Assembly (NCBI GenBank): GCA_015522935.1
Contig: WALH01000059.1
Span: 1-19,452 of the forward strand
Source of the DNA: DHVE2 group archaeon
GTDB lineage: Archaea > Thermoplasmatota > Thermoplasmata > Thermoplasmatales > Aciduliprofundaceae
DNA: 19,452 nt
Reading direction: 5' to 3'
Of the stretch, positions 5,950-13,498 are shown one piece after another (positions within the stretch are counted from its first letter, which is position 1; each line of letters opens with the position of its first letter). The position numbers and the translations under genes are program-made. The notes below the pieces were generated by a model. The model was given only the letters and a program-made list of their open reading frames with translations. It did no database searches and was not told where the DNA came from.

Positions 5950-6441
5950 GTGGTTTCATATCAACCAAGAAAGCAAAGGAAAATGATATACGATGCCCCT
6001 AAGCATAGGAGGCAGAAAATGATGAAATCTCATCTCAGCACAAAACTTTACGAAAGATATGGAATGAGAAACGTTGTAGTTAGAAAAGGGGATATAATTC
6101 GTGTAATGCGTGGTAGATTTAAAGGTCATGAGGGGAAGGTTGTAGAGGTCAACCTCAAAAAGATGAAAATAGCAGTTGAAGGCGTGACAATAAGAAGGAC
6201 TGATAACAAAAGCGTACAGTTCTGGCTTGACCCATCTAAAGTAGAAATAATAAGATTAGACCTGAGTGATCCCAAGAGAAAAGAAAAAATATACTCCATA
6301 GCAGAAGAGCGGAGAGGCAGAATCGAGGAGGAAGTGGAAGAAGAGGAAGGTGAGGAAGAAGTTTCTGAAGAGATGAAAGAGGAGAAGAGCGAAGAAGAGG
6401 AAAAGAGTGAAGAGGAGAAGATGGAGGTGAATGCGGAATGA
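5950..6441 (+). CDS. rpl24: Large-subunit ribosomal protein uL24 with an acidic C-terminal tail
   Basis: uL24 is an assembly-initiating large-subunit protein with a KOW motif. From GTG 5950 it has 163 residues. SYQPRKQRKMIYDAPKHRRQ matches the archaeal N-terminus, and the KOW domain is at about 44-75 (VRKGDIIRVMRGRFKGHEGKV, with the conserved Gly-His-Glu-Gly). Residues from about 119 to the end form a strongly acidic Glu-rich tail of about 45 residues not found in typical archaeal uL24. GTG 5950 is preferred on Shine-Dalgarno spacing. Starts at ATG 5944 or GTG 5941 would add two or three residues. The gene overlaps eS4 by four bases (ATGA). Confidence 0.93.
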   Translation: MVSYQPRKQRKMIYDAPKHRRQKMMKSHLSTKLYERYGMRNVVVRKGDIIRVMRGRFKGHEGKVVEVNLKKMKIAVEGVTIRRTDNKSVQFWLDPSKVEIIRLDLSDPKRKEKIYSIAEERRGRIEEEVEEEEGEEEVSEEMKEEKSEEEEKSEEEKMEVNAE

Positions 6442-7142
6442 GTAAGCATCTCAAGCGTCTGGCCGCACCAAGAATATGGAAAATACCGAGGAAAGAGTAC
6501 ACGTTTGCTCCTAAGCCATCTCCTGGTCCACATCCAACTAAAAGATCCTTGCCATTACTTATAATTCTAAGAGATGTACTCCATGTTGGTGATAATAGGA
6601 GAGAAATAAAGAAAATCATTGCTGAGCGTTCCATTAAAATAGATGGCCGTGTGATCACAGATGCCAAATTTCCTGTGGGATTTATGGATGTTATAACTGT
6701 AGGCGAGAATAATTACCGAGCGTTATATGATGTAAATGGAAGAATTACGCTTGTGGGGATATCCCAAGACAATGCACAGTGGAAACTTGTGAGGATCGAA
6801 GATAAGCAGGTTTTAAAAGGAGGAAAAATTCAGCTAAATCTGCATGACGGCAGGAATATACTTTTGAACGAGAATAAATATAAAACGGGAGATGTTCTGA
6901 AGATAAATATCCCCTCTCAGGAGATCACAGGACATTATCCTCTTGCGGAGGGAAGCATTGCCATGATCATTGGAGGAAAACATCGGGGTCAACTTGCCCA
7001 CATCAAAGAATACCATATCACAAAGAGTCCGAAGGAAAATATAGTGACATTTGAAGAGGGCTTTGAAACCACAAAAAGAAATGTGTTCGTGGTGGGTATA
7101 GGCAAACCAGAGGTGACAATACCGGAGGTGAGTGCCATATGA
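6438..7142 (+). CDS. rps4e: Small-subunit ribosomal protein eS4
   Basis: eS4 is restricted to archaea and eukaryotes and binds the small-subunit body. The 234-residue protein starts with the family signature KHLKRLAAPRIWKIPRKEYTF, then an S4-like RNA-binding region (RDVLHVGDNRREIKKII, IKIDGRVITDAKFPVGFMDVI). Near the C-terminus is a KOW-like segment with SIAMIIGGKHRGQLAHIKEY. The ATG overlaps the uL24 stop as ATGA. Length and order are normal for archaea. Confidence 0.97.
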   Translation: MSKHLKRLAAPRIWKIPRKEYTFAPKPSPGPHPTKRSLPLLIILRDVLHVGDNRREIKKIIAERSIKIDGRVITDAKFPVGFMDVITVGENNYRALYDVNGRITLVGISQDNAQWKLVRIEDKQVLKGGKIQLNLHDGRNILLNENKYKTGDVLKINIPSQEITGHYPLAEGSIAMIIGGKHRGQLAHIKEYHITKSPKENIVTFEEGFETTKRNVFVVGIGKPEVTIPEVSAI

Positions 7143-7672
7143 ACGAAAAGAAGATGAGCAATCCTATGAGAGAGGTACTCTTGGATAAAATAGTTATAAA
7201 TATTGCTGTGGGAGAAGGTGGTGAGAAGTTAAGAAAGGCGGAGAAGGTAATCGATATACTCACAAAACGAAAAATCGTGCGTCTTCAAGCGAAGAAGACT
7301 ATAAGGGATTTCGGGATAAGGAAAGGCTTACCAATTGCAACCAAGGTAACCCTTCGAGGGAGAGAAGCCGAGGATTTTTTGAGACGTGCTTTATGGGTCA
7401 AGGGATTTAAAGTTCCCAACTACTCGTTTGATTCCCAAGGCAATCTGAATTTTGGCATACCCGATTACACGGAATTTGAAGGCGTAAAATACGACCCAGA
7501 CATAGGAATATTCGGAATGGATATAAATGTGGTCTTCAAAAGAAGAGGTTATAGAGTTGAAAGAAGAAGAATAAAAAGGGCAAAAATACCTATGAGACAC
7601 AGAGTTACAAGGGAAGAAGCTATGAATTTTATGCGTGGAAAGTTCAATTTAGAGATTCTGGAGGTGGAATAA
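7139..7672 (+). CDS. rpl5: Large-subunit ribosomal protein uL5
   Basis: uL5 binds 5S rRNA and contacts P-site tRNA. The 177-residue protein contains KIVINIAVGEGGEKLRKAEKV, the loop TKRKIVRLQAKKTIRDFGIRKGLPIATKVTLRG and the C-terminal GIFGMDINVVFKRRGYRV. The start ATG overlaps the eS4 stop (ATGA 7139-7142). The gene ends one base inside the uS14 start codon. Nothing unusual. Confidence 0.97.
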   Translation: MNEKKMSNPMREVLLDKIVINIAVGEGGEKLRKAEKVIDILTKRKIVRLQAKKTIRDFGIRKGLPIATKVTLRGREAEDFLRRALWVKGFKVPNYSFDSQGNLNFGIPDYTEFEGVKYDPDIGIFGMDINVVFKRRGYRVERRRIKRAKIPMRHRVTREEAMNFMRGKFNLEILEVE

Positions 7673-7833
7673 TGACCCGTGTTAAGCTCAGACCCAAAAA
7701 GAAATTCGGAAGAAGTGAAGGTTGCGTTAGATGCGGCAGAAAGAGAGGCGTAATTCGCAGATATGGATTGAGGCTCTGCAGGCAATGCTTCAGAGAGGTT
7801 GCCTACGAGCTCGGATTCAGGAAGTATTCGTGA
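7672..7833 (+). CDS. rps14: Small-subunit ribosomal protein uS14, zinc-binding form
   Basis: This 53-residue protein of the small-subunit head was read directly from the sequence. It opens TRVKLRPKKKFGRSEG and has two CxxC pairs, Cys18/Cys21 (CVRC) and Cys36/Cys39 (CRQC), giving the zinc-binding type of uS14. The tail FREVAYELGFRKYS is typical. ATG 7672 shares one base with the uL5 stop (TAATG) and is preceded by GAGGTGG with a four-base gap. The stop at 7831-7833 is fused to the uS8 Shine-Dalgarno. Confidence 0.95.
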   Translation: MTRVKLRPKKKFGRSEGCVRCGRKRGVIRRYGLRLCRQCFREVAYELGFRKYS

Positions 7834-7844
7834 GGTGATGTGAT

Positions 7845-8234
7845 ATGCAGAATGATCCCCTGAGTGATGCTCTTTCAAAAATAAACAACGCCGCTATGGC
7901 AGGCAGGAGGGACATAGAGATAAGGCCTGCATCAAAACTTATTGGCAGAGTTCTAAAAATAATGGAAGAACATGGCTACATTGAAGAATTCGAGTATGTT
8001 GAGAATGGGAGAGGAGGCATATTTCGTGTTAGAATAAGTGCAAACATAAACAGGTGTGGAGCTGTAAAGCCAAGATTCTCTGTAAAGAGAGGCCAGATGG
8101 AAAAATACGAATCTAGATATCTCCCGGCTCAGGATTTCGGCATATTGATAATCACTACAAACCATGGTGTGATAACTCATAATGAAGCGAAGAAACTTGG
8201 TATAGGAGGTAAGCTTCTTGCCTATGTTTATTGA
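7845..8234 (+). CDS. rps8: Small-subunit ribosomal protein uS8
   Basis: uS8 is a primary 16S rRNA-binding protein of the central domain. It has 129 residues with the archaeal N-terminus NDPLSDALSKINNAAMAGRR, the middle segment LIGRVLKIMEEHGYIEEFEYV and the C-terminal domain QDFGILIITTNHGVITHNEA ending in IGGKLLAYVY. The Shine-Dalgarno GAGGTGAT (7832-7839) overlaps the uS14 stop and lies six bases (from GAGGTGA) ahead of the ATG. Confidence 0.97.
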   Translation: MQNDPLSDALSKINNAAMAGRRDIEIRPASKLIGRVLKIMEEHGYIEEFEYVENGRGGIFRVRISANINRCGAVKPRFSVKRGQMEKYESRYLPAQDFGILIITTNHGVITHNEAKKLGIGGKLLAYVY

Positions 8235-8245
8235 GGTGAGGAAAA

Positions 8246-8782
8246 ATGCCAGTTACGCATGAGGTGAGATATGAAATTAAGATTCCAGATAAAGCCGAGG
8301 TGAAGTATGAGAATTACAATCTCACTGTGAAAGGCCCATTAGATGAGATTACACGGGAGTTCAAGCACGATAGAGTAACAATGAGCGTAGAAGATGGAAA
8401 AATAGTAATTTACTGTCCACTTCCAAAAAAGAAGGATTATGCCTTAGCAGGCACATGGAAGGCCCACGTTAATAATATGCTCAAAGGGGTTACAGAAGGA
8501 TTTGAATACCATCTCAAAATCCTTTACGCTCACTTTCCTATGAAGGTAACGGCAAAGGGAGATAGAGTGGTGATAGAGAACTTTCTTGGTGAAAAATCCC
8601 CTCGGTACGCAAAAATATTTGGTAATGTGAAAGTCGAAGTAAAGGGAGACATGGTAATTGTGAAGGGCGCAAACAAGGAGCACGCAGGTCAAACGGCAGC
8701 AAATATCGAAAGAGCCACAAGAATAAAAGATCGTGATCCTCGCGTATTTCAAGATGGTATCTATATAGTTAAAAAGGGGTGA
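8246..8782 (+). CDS. rpl6: Large-subunit ribosomal protein uL6
   Basis: uL6 lies near the factor-binding region and the sarcin-ricin loop. It has 178 residues and the two tandem alpha/beta domains of the family: the first starts VKYENYNLTVKGPLDEITREF, the second includes FPMKVTAKGDRVVIENFLGE. The helix AGQTAANIERATRIKDRDPRVFQDGIYI, given here only as its position (about residues 147-174), carries the C-terminal signature. GAGGTGAG at 8233-8240 contains part of the uS8 stop. Confidence 0.96.
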   Translation: MPVTHEVRYEIKIPDKAEVKYENYNLTVKGPLDEITREFKHDRVTMSVEDGKIVIYCPLPKKKDYALAGTWKAHVNNMLKGVTEGFEYHLKILYAHFPMKVTAKGDRVVIENFLGEKSPRYAKIFGNVKVEVKGDMVIVKGANKEHAGQTAANIERATRIKDRDPRVFQDGIYIVKKG

Positions 8783-8788
8783 TTACAG

Positions 8789-9208
8789 ATGACTAAGATG
8801 AAACCAAAACTTAGCGATGATGAAAAACGTCTCCTCCAGATAAGGAATAAAATGAATGAAAAAAGGCCTGCATTCAGGCGTCAGGAATGGTTCCGCTACA
8901 AAAGATTAGGCGATTCATGGAGAAAACCAAAGGGCAAACATTCCAAAATGGGGGCACATAAGGGTTATCGCCCCCCTATTGTGGATTCTGGATATCGTAA
9001 TCCTAAGAAGGTTCGGGGTCTTCATCCCTCCGGATTCAAAGAGGTCCTTGTCCATACCCTTGGTGAATTAGATAGTGTGAACCCTGAGAGAGAAGCTATA
9101 AAAATAGCCAGCAGAGTTGGCGTGAGGAAGAGAATAGAGATAGAGAAAAAGGCCGAAGAATTAGGCATAAGAATATTAAATCCTATGCATCGTGAAGGAG
9201 GCGAATAA
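8789..9208 (+). CDS. rpl32e: Large-subunit ribosomal protein eL32
   Basis: eL32 is an archaeal/eukaryotic large-subunit protein. The 139-residue sequence holds the signature FRRQEWFRYKRLGDSWRKPK, then GYRPPIVDSGYRNPKKVRGL and HPSGFKEVLVHTLGELDSV, followed by a helix with repeated Arg/Lys (VGVRKRIEIEKKAEELGI). The start ATG follows GGGGTGAT overlapping the uL6 stop. Length is normal. Confidence 0.96.
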   Translation: MTKMKPKLSDDEKRLLQIRNKMNEKRPAFRRQEWFRYKRLGDSWRKPKGKHSKMGAHKGYRPPIVDSGYRNPKKVRGLHPSGFKEVLVHTLGELDSVNPEREAIKIASRVGVRKRIEIEKKAEELGIRILNPMHREGGE

Positions 9209-9210
9209 AA

Positions 9211-9663
9211 ATGGATGTTAAGTTTCAGAGAAGAATCGCAGCAGAACTTCTTAAATGTGGTGAGAACCGAGTATGGATAGATTCCAATGCTCTCGATGAG
9301 GTGAAGGACGCAGTTACCAAGGATGACGTTAGAAATTTAATCAAAAGAGGGTTAATAAAGAAAAGGCCAATAAAAGGCGTATCAAGAGCAAGAGCTAACT
9401 ACATAAAAATGCAGAGGGAGAAAGGCCGTCGCAAGGGTCACGGATCAAGAAAAGGCGGGAAATATGCAAGATATCCAAGGAAACTGAGGTGGATAAAGAC
9501 CATAAGGCCTATAAGAAATACGCTAAGGGACCTTCGTGATAACGGCAAGATAGATAAACACACCTATCGTAGATTTTACCTCCTTGCGAAGGGAGGTGTG
9601 TTTAAGAATAAAAATCATCTTCTCGCCCATCTTCGGGACGAGGGATATTTGAAGGGGGGATGA
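9211..9663 (+). CDS. rpl19e: Large-subunit ribosomal protein eL19
   Basis: eL19 bridges to the small subunit in archaea and eukaryotes. The 150-residue protein opens DVKFQRRIAAELLKCGENRV and continues with VWIDSN. The highly basic region KGRRKGHGSRKGGKYARYPRK is split between about residues 70 and 93 and is family-typical. LRWIKTIRPIRNTLRDLRDNG and YRRFYLLAKGGVFKNKNHL complete it. GAAGGAGGCG at the end of eL32 serves as Shine-Dalgarno. The eL32-eL19-uL18 order is the standard archaeal one. Confidence 0.96.
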   Translation: MDVKFQRRIAAELLKCGENRVWIDSNALDEVKDAVTKDDVRNLIKRGLIKKRPIKGVSRARANYIKMQREKGRRKGHGSRKGGKYARYPRKLRWIKTIRPIRNTLRDLRDNGKIDKHTYRRFYLLAKGGVFKNKNHLLAHLRDEGYLKGG

Positions 9664-9666
9664 TTC

Positions 9667-10170
9667 ATGGCGAAAAATGCCATTTACAGAGTAAAAATGC
9701 GGAGGAGAAGAGAAGGAAAGACGGACTATCGAAAGAGGCTGGCTCTTCTCAAATCTGGAAAGATAAGAGCGGTGGTGAGAAGAACAAATAAAAGGATCAT
9801 TGTTCAGTTCATTCGTTATAAAGAAAATGGTGATGAAGTTTTGGTGAATATAACCTCGGATATACTCAGAAGGTATGGATGGAATATCTCACTGAAAAGC
9901 ACACCTGCAGCATATTTAACGGGTTATCTTGCGGGAAAAACTGCGTTGAATAAAGAAATAAAGGATGCTGTGTTTGATATAGGCAGATTTCCAGCAATTG
10001 ACGGTTCTCGCCTATTTGCCACACTTAAAGGCATGCTGGATGCGGGCATGGATATCCCCCATGGTGAGAACATCTTTCCATCAGAGGAGAGGATAAAAGG
10101 AGAGCATTTGGGCAAAGAAGTACCCAAACTCTTTGAAGAGGTCAAAGGTAAAATGGAGGGAGAGAAATGA
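9667..10170 (+). CDS. rpl18: Large-subunit ribosomal protein uL18
   Basis: uL18 binds 5S rRNA in the central protuberance together with uL5. The protein has 167 residues: YRVKMRRRREGKTDYRKRLA at the N-terminus, LKSGKIRAVVRRTNKRIIVQ, then TPAAYLTGYLAGKTAL and FPAIDGSRLFATLKGMLDAG. The GGGGGGAT Shine-Dalgarno contains the eL19 stop. The gene overlaps uS5 by four bases (ATGA). Confidence 0.96.
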   Translation: MAKNAIYRVKMRRRREGKTDYRKRLALLKSGKIRAVVRRTNKRIIVQFIRYKENGDEVLVNITSDILRRYGWNISLKSTPAAYLTGYLAGKTALNKEIKDAVFDIGRFPAIDGSRLFATLKGMLDAGMDIPHGENIFPSEERIKGEHLGKEVPKLFEEVKGKMEGEK

Positions 10171-10814
10171 CTTGGGAACCAAAAACTAAACTTGGAAAAC
10201 TGGTAATGGAGGGAAAGATAACATCCATGTCACAGGCATTGCGTAGTGGTTTGCCACTTAGAGAGCCCGAAATAGTTGATGCACTTTTACCTGATCTTCA
10301 GGATGAGGTTATACATGTGAGAATGGTTCAGAGGATGACCGATAGTGGAAGGAGGACGAAGTTCTCCGTGATGGTTGCCGTTGGAAACAGTGATGGTTTT
10401 GTTGGTCTTGGAAAAGCCAAAGCAAAGGAAGTGGGTGCTGCTATAAGAAAAGCCCTTGATAAAGCAAAACTCAACATAATTGAGATTAAAAGAGGATGCG
10501 GTTCTTGGGAGTGTGGATGCGGAATGCCCCACTCATTACCTTTCAAAGTAACTGGGAAATGCGGCTCAGTTCTTGTGACTCTCAAGCCTGCTCCTAAGGG
10601 GGTGGGTTTAGCTGTTGGAGATGTGGCAAAGACAATTCTTCGTCTTGCAGGAGTGAAAGATGCATGGGAGTTCACAAGAGGACACACAAAAACTACATTC
10701 AACTACGCTATGGCAACGTTTGATGCTCTGAAAAACACAAGAATTGTTAAAATCAATCCCCAGATAATAGCTCCTATCTACAAGGGAGGTGTCAATAATG
10801 TACGCAGTGATTAG
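10167..10814 (+). CDS. rps5: Small-subunit ribosomal protein uS5
   Basis: uS5 (eukaryotic RPS2 counterpart) is near the mRNA entry site and affects decoding accuracy. The 215-residue protein has the dsRBD-like N-terminal domain (VHVRMVQRMTDSGRRTKFSV-type core, VAVGNSDGFVGLGKAKAKEVG) and the archaeal/eukaryotic cysteine cluster RGCGSWECGCGMPHSLPFKV with Cys111, Cys116, Cys118 and Cys132. The C-terminal domain contains HTKTTFNYAMATFDAL. Its last 17 bases overlap the uL30 gene. Confidence 0.96.
   Translation: MTWEPKTKLGKLVMEGKITSMSQALRSGLPLREPEIVDALLPDLQDEVIHVRMVQRMTDSGRRTKFSVMVAVGNSDGFVGLGKAKAKEVGAAIRKALDKAKLNIIEIKRGCGSWECGCGMPHSLPFKVTGKCGSVLVTLKPAPKGVGLAVGDVAKTILRLAGVKDAWEFTRGHTKTTFNYAMATFDALKNTRIVKINPQIIAPIYKGGVNNVRSD
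10784..10791 (+). promoter_or_regulatory. Shine-Dalgarno that sets the uL30 start
   Basis: GGGAGGTG lies six bases ahead of ATG 10798. The in-frame GTG at 10789 is part of this Shine-Dalgarno and so is not the start. Confidence 0.75.
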
Positions 10815-11280
10815 AGTTAGAGGAAGAACAGGTGTGCGAAAAGATATCAGGGACACGCTCAAAATGTTAAATCTCACTAGAATAAATCACTGTGTTCTCG
10901 TTCCAGATACACCCGCATACAGGGGCATGCTCCAGAAGGTGAAAGATTATGTGACATGGGGAGAAATAAATGATGATACGTTGGCCAAATTAATTAGGAT
11001 ACGTGGCAGGTTAATGGGAGACAAAAAAATTACAGATGAGTACATTCAGGAGACTATGGGATTTGAAAATATAGATGAACTTGCGAAGGCTATAGGAAAG
11101 GAAAAAGTTCTGTACAAGGATATACCCAATGTGAAGCCTGTGTTCAGACTTCATCCCCCTCTTAAAGGCTGGGAAAAAACAAAAAGACATTACTCAGAGG
11201 GTGGTTCATTAGGATATAGAGATAATATAAATGATTTGATTCTGAGAATGCTTGGACCTGGGGGTGTGGAGAATGACTAA
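10798..11280 (+). CDS. rpl30: Large-subunit ribosomal protein uL30
   Basis: This is the long archaeal/eukaryotic form of uL30 (eukaryotic L7). From ATG 10798 it has 160 residues: YAVIRVRGRTGVRKDIRDTL, then MLNLTRINHCVLVPDTPAYR and MLQKVKDYVTWGEI. The C-terminal extension holds FRLHPPLKGWEKTKRHYSEG and a Gly-Tyr-Arg-Asp-Asn-Ile motif. The start overlaps the end of uS5 by 17 bases and the gene end overlaps uL15 by eight, so this junction is tightly coupled. Confidence 0.96.
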   Translation: MYAVIRVRGRTGVRKDIRDTLKMLNLTRINHCVLVPDTPAYRGMLQKVKDYVTWGEINDDTLAKLIRIRGRLMGDKKITDEYIQETMGFENIDELAKAIGKEKVLYKDIPNVKPVFRLHPPLKGWEKTKRHYSEGGSLGYRDNINDLILRMLGPGGVEND

Positions 11281-11698
11281 AAAGAAAGCTAAAAAGATGC
11301 GCGGCTCAAACACATATGGCCATGGAATTAAGGGTCGACGAGGAAAGGGCAGAAAGGGTGGGAAAGGTTATGCAGGAATAGGAAAGCATCACAAAAGCTT
11401 TGCCATAAAGAACCCAGAATTCCTCTGGGGTAAAAGAGGCTTTACATCACATCATCCTAAAAAGGTTATAAATACAATAAATGTAGGTGAACTCAGCGAG
11501 AATATTGATCATTATGTGGAGAAAAAGATAGCCCTATCCAATGGAGATGGATATGAAATAGATCTGAGCATACTTAGCGTAAACAAACTTCTTGGAAGAG
11601 GAAAAATTGACAAAAAGATCCGAGTTAAGGTTAAATACGCCAGTAAGATTGCGGTACAGAAAATAGAAGAGGCAGGTGGTGAAGTGCTTAATGCCTGA
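11273..11698 (+). CDS. rpl15: Large-subunit ribosomal protein uL15
   Basis: uL15 binds 23S rRNA late in assembly. From ATG 11273 it has 141 residues. An earlier in-frame TTG at 11252 is rejected because GGGGGTG at 11260-11266 is six bases from ATG 11273. The N-terminal glycine/lysine-rich stretch GHGIKGRRGKGRKGGKGYAG inserts into rRNA, and KHHKSFAIKNPEFLWGKRGF and the C-terminal KASKIAVQKIEEAGGEVL-type end (here YASKIAVQKIEEAGGEVL) are family features. It is the last ribosomal protein gene in the window and overlaps secY by eight bases. Confidence 0.96.
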   Translation: MTKKKAKKMRGSNTYGHGIKGRRGKGRKGGKGYAGIGKHHKSFAIKNPEFLWGKRGFTSHHPKKVINTINVGELSENIDHYVEKKIALSNGDGYEIDLSILSVNKLLGRGKIDKKIRVKVKYASKIAVQKIEEAGGEVLNA

Positions 11699-13493
11699 GG
11701 AAGAAATCCCCAGAAAAAAAGGTGTCGGTTTACCTCTGGCAATTTTCTGGTTTATTTTTGCGTATCTTTATTTTGTGATGGTAGAATGGAAACTACTCAG
11801 TTTTAACGATTTTTTCCAAGGTGTGATCATAGGAAAATGGCTCGATTTTCTGATATTTTCGCTATGGAGTATACCTTCATTCTATCTCACTTATCTTATT
11901 GCATCATACAATGGAGAGAAAAGCAAACTCTATGGCTTACGTCCTGTTATAGACTATTTACCAATTATAAGAAAACCAAAGGGTCATGTGCATTTCCGTC
12001 AAAAATTAACGTGGACGATCCTCGTCCTCCTTATATACTTCGCTCTCACCAACGTATATCTCTATGGAGTGGATCAGACTCGCGTTATTGACCTCTTTGC
12101 ATCATTTAGGGCAATAATGGCTGGCGCATCAGGTTCATTAATGCACTTAGGAATCGGCCCAATAGTTACCGCAAGTATTATTATGCAACTTTTTGTGGGC
12201 GCAAAAATAGTGAATTTAGATTTAACAGACGATGAAGATAAAGCAATATATCAGGGGACTCAAAAACTTCTGGTAATAATAATGATATTTGTGGAGGCTA
12301 TTCCACAGGTATTTGGATATCTTCAGCCATCCAACACGTTTGTCAATGGCCTTAACTCTTTTGCTCCCGGGCACGGGCTCTTTCTCGCGCAGTTAATAAT
12401 AGTTTTACAATTGTTTTTCGGGTCTTATCTTGTGTTTCTTATGGATGAACTGGTTTCCAAATGGGGTATAGGCTCTGGGATATCATTATTTATAGCTGCT
12501 GGTGTGTCCGAGGCCATATTCACAGGTACTGTAAACTGGATTCCCGAGCATCCCCAGCAACCTGTTAGTATGTTGAATCCTCCAAGCGGGTGTATTCCTA
12601 AAACTGCTTACATACTCCAGCATGCATCCGCTGCACAGCTGTTTGGTGGGGGTATGGAAAGAATTCTCTTTGCTCCACCAAATCCCGTTATAGCTCTTAT
12701 TGGTACAACAATTATATTCTTCTTAGTTGCTTACGCTGAAAGTACGAAGATTGAATTGCCTTTGGCCCATGAAAGAGCGAGGGGCGCAAGAGGGAGATAT
12801 CCAATAAAATTGATGTACTCTTCGAATATACCTGTCATCCTCACGTCAGCCCTATTAGCTAACGTGGCTATGTGGTCACTCCTCTTCTGGAGTAATCCTG
12901 CTCTGAGCAGAATTCCTATTCTTGGTCATGACCCTCTGTTAGGTAGATACCCAACACCTCAACAGGCGCAGATGTGGGGTATAAGACAAACCACACCGAT
13001 TGGAGGGTTAGCTTACTATCTTAACAGAGTACGGGGATTATCCTACTGGCTCCTTCCACTTTTGAATCCTCAGGCTTACGCAGGATACTTTATTTATCAG
13101 TCATACTGGAAACTGCTGATTCATGTTTTAACGTATACAACATTTATGATTGGAATGAGTATTCTTTTTGCAATATTCTGGATAGAGACTGCAAATATGA
13201 ATGCTAAAGCCATAGCGAAGCAGATTCAGTCAAGTGGAATGCAAATTCCGGGATTCAGAAGAAGTCCTGCAGTTTTAGAGAAAATTTTAAATAAATACAT
13301 CCCAGCTGTAACCGTGTTGAGCGGAGCTGCAGTCGGTGCTCTTGCGGCCTTTGCAGATTTAATTGGAACCGTGGGTAATACGTCCGGTACAGGAGTGCTA
13401 CTTACCGTAGGTATCCTGATTCAGTTCTATGAGGCGATGGGGCGTGAGCAGTTGATGGAAATGCACCCTGTCATAAGGCAGTTCTTCGAGTGA
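11691..13493 (+). CDS. secY: SecY protein translocase subunit with an extended N-terminus
   Basis: SecY (Sec61-alpha homologue) forms the protein-conducting membrane channel. Family signatures are GIGSGISLFIAAGVSEAI (about 259-276), the cytosolic loop ERARGARGRYPIKLMYSSNI (361-380) followed by PVIL, and GFRRSPAVLEKILNKYIPAV near the C-terminus. From ATG 11691 the protein has 600 residues, long for an archaeal SecY (about 430-490 usually). The usual N-terminus aligns at about residue 80 (LYGLRPVIDYLPIIRKP). The preceding 78 residues hold two likely membrane helices, about 13-33 and 48-72. The external loop after about residue 400 is also enlarged. No in-frame ATG lies between Met30 and Met143, which supports the long form. 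GGTGGTGA precedes the start. Confidence 0.93.
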   Translation: MPEEEIPRKKGVGLPLAIFWFIFAYLYFVMVEWKLLSFNDFFQGVIIGKWLDFLIFSLWSIPSFYLTYLIASYNGEKSKLYGLRPVIDYLPIIRKPKGHVHFRQKLTWTILVLLIYFALTNVYLYGVDQTRVIDLFASFRAIMAGASGSLMHLGIGPIVTASIIMQLFVGAKIVNLDLTDDEDKAIYQGTQKLLVIIMIFVEAIPQVFGYLQPSNTFVNGLNSFAPGHGLFLAQLIIVLQLFFGSYLVFLMDELVSKWGIGSGISLFIAAGVSEAIFTGTVNWIPEHPQQPVSMLNPPSGCIPKTAYILQHASAAQLFGGGMERILFAPPNPVIALIGTTIIFFLVAYAESTKIELPLAHERARGARGRYPIKLMYSSNIPVILTSALLANVAMWSLLFWSNPALSRIPILGHDPLLGRYPTPQQAQMWGIRQTTPIGGLAYYLNRVRGLSYWLLPLLNPQAYAGYFIYQSYWKLLIHVLTYTTFMIGMSILFAIFWIETANMNAKAIAKQIQSSGMQIPGFRRSPAVLEKILNKYIPAVTVLSGAAVGALAAFADLIGTVGNTSGTGVLLTVGILIQFYEAMGREQLMEMHPVIRQFFE

Positions 13494-13498
13494 TAAAT

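Noticed and set aside
11466..11474. TTATAAATA inside uL15 as an internal promoter for secY
   Set aside because: TATA-like strings are expected by chance in AT-rich coding DNA (another is in uL5 near 7195). It lies about 220 bases before secY within a tightly coupled operon.
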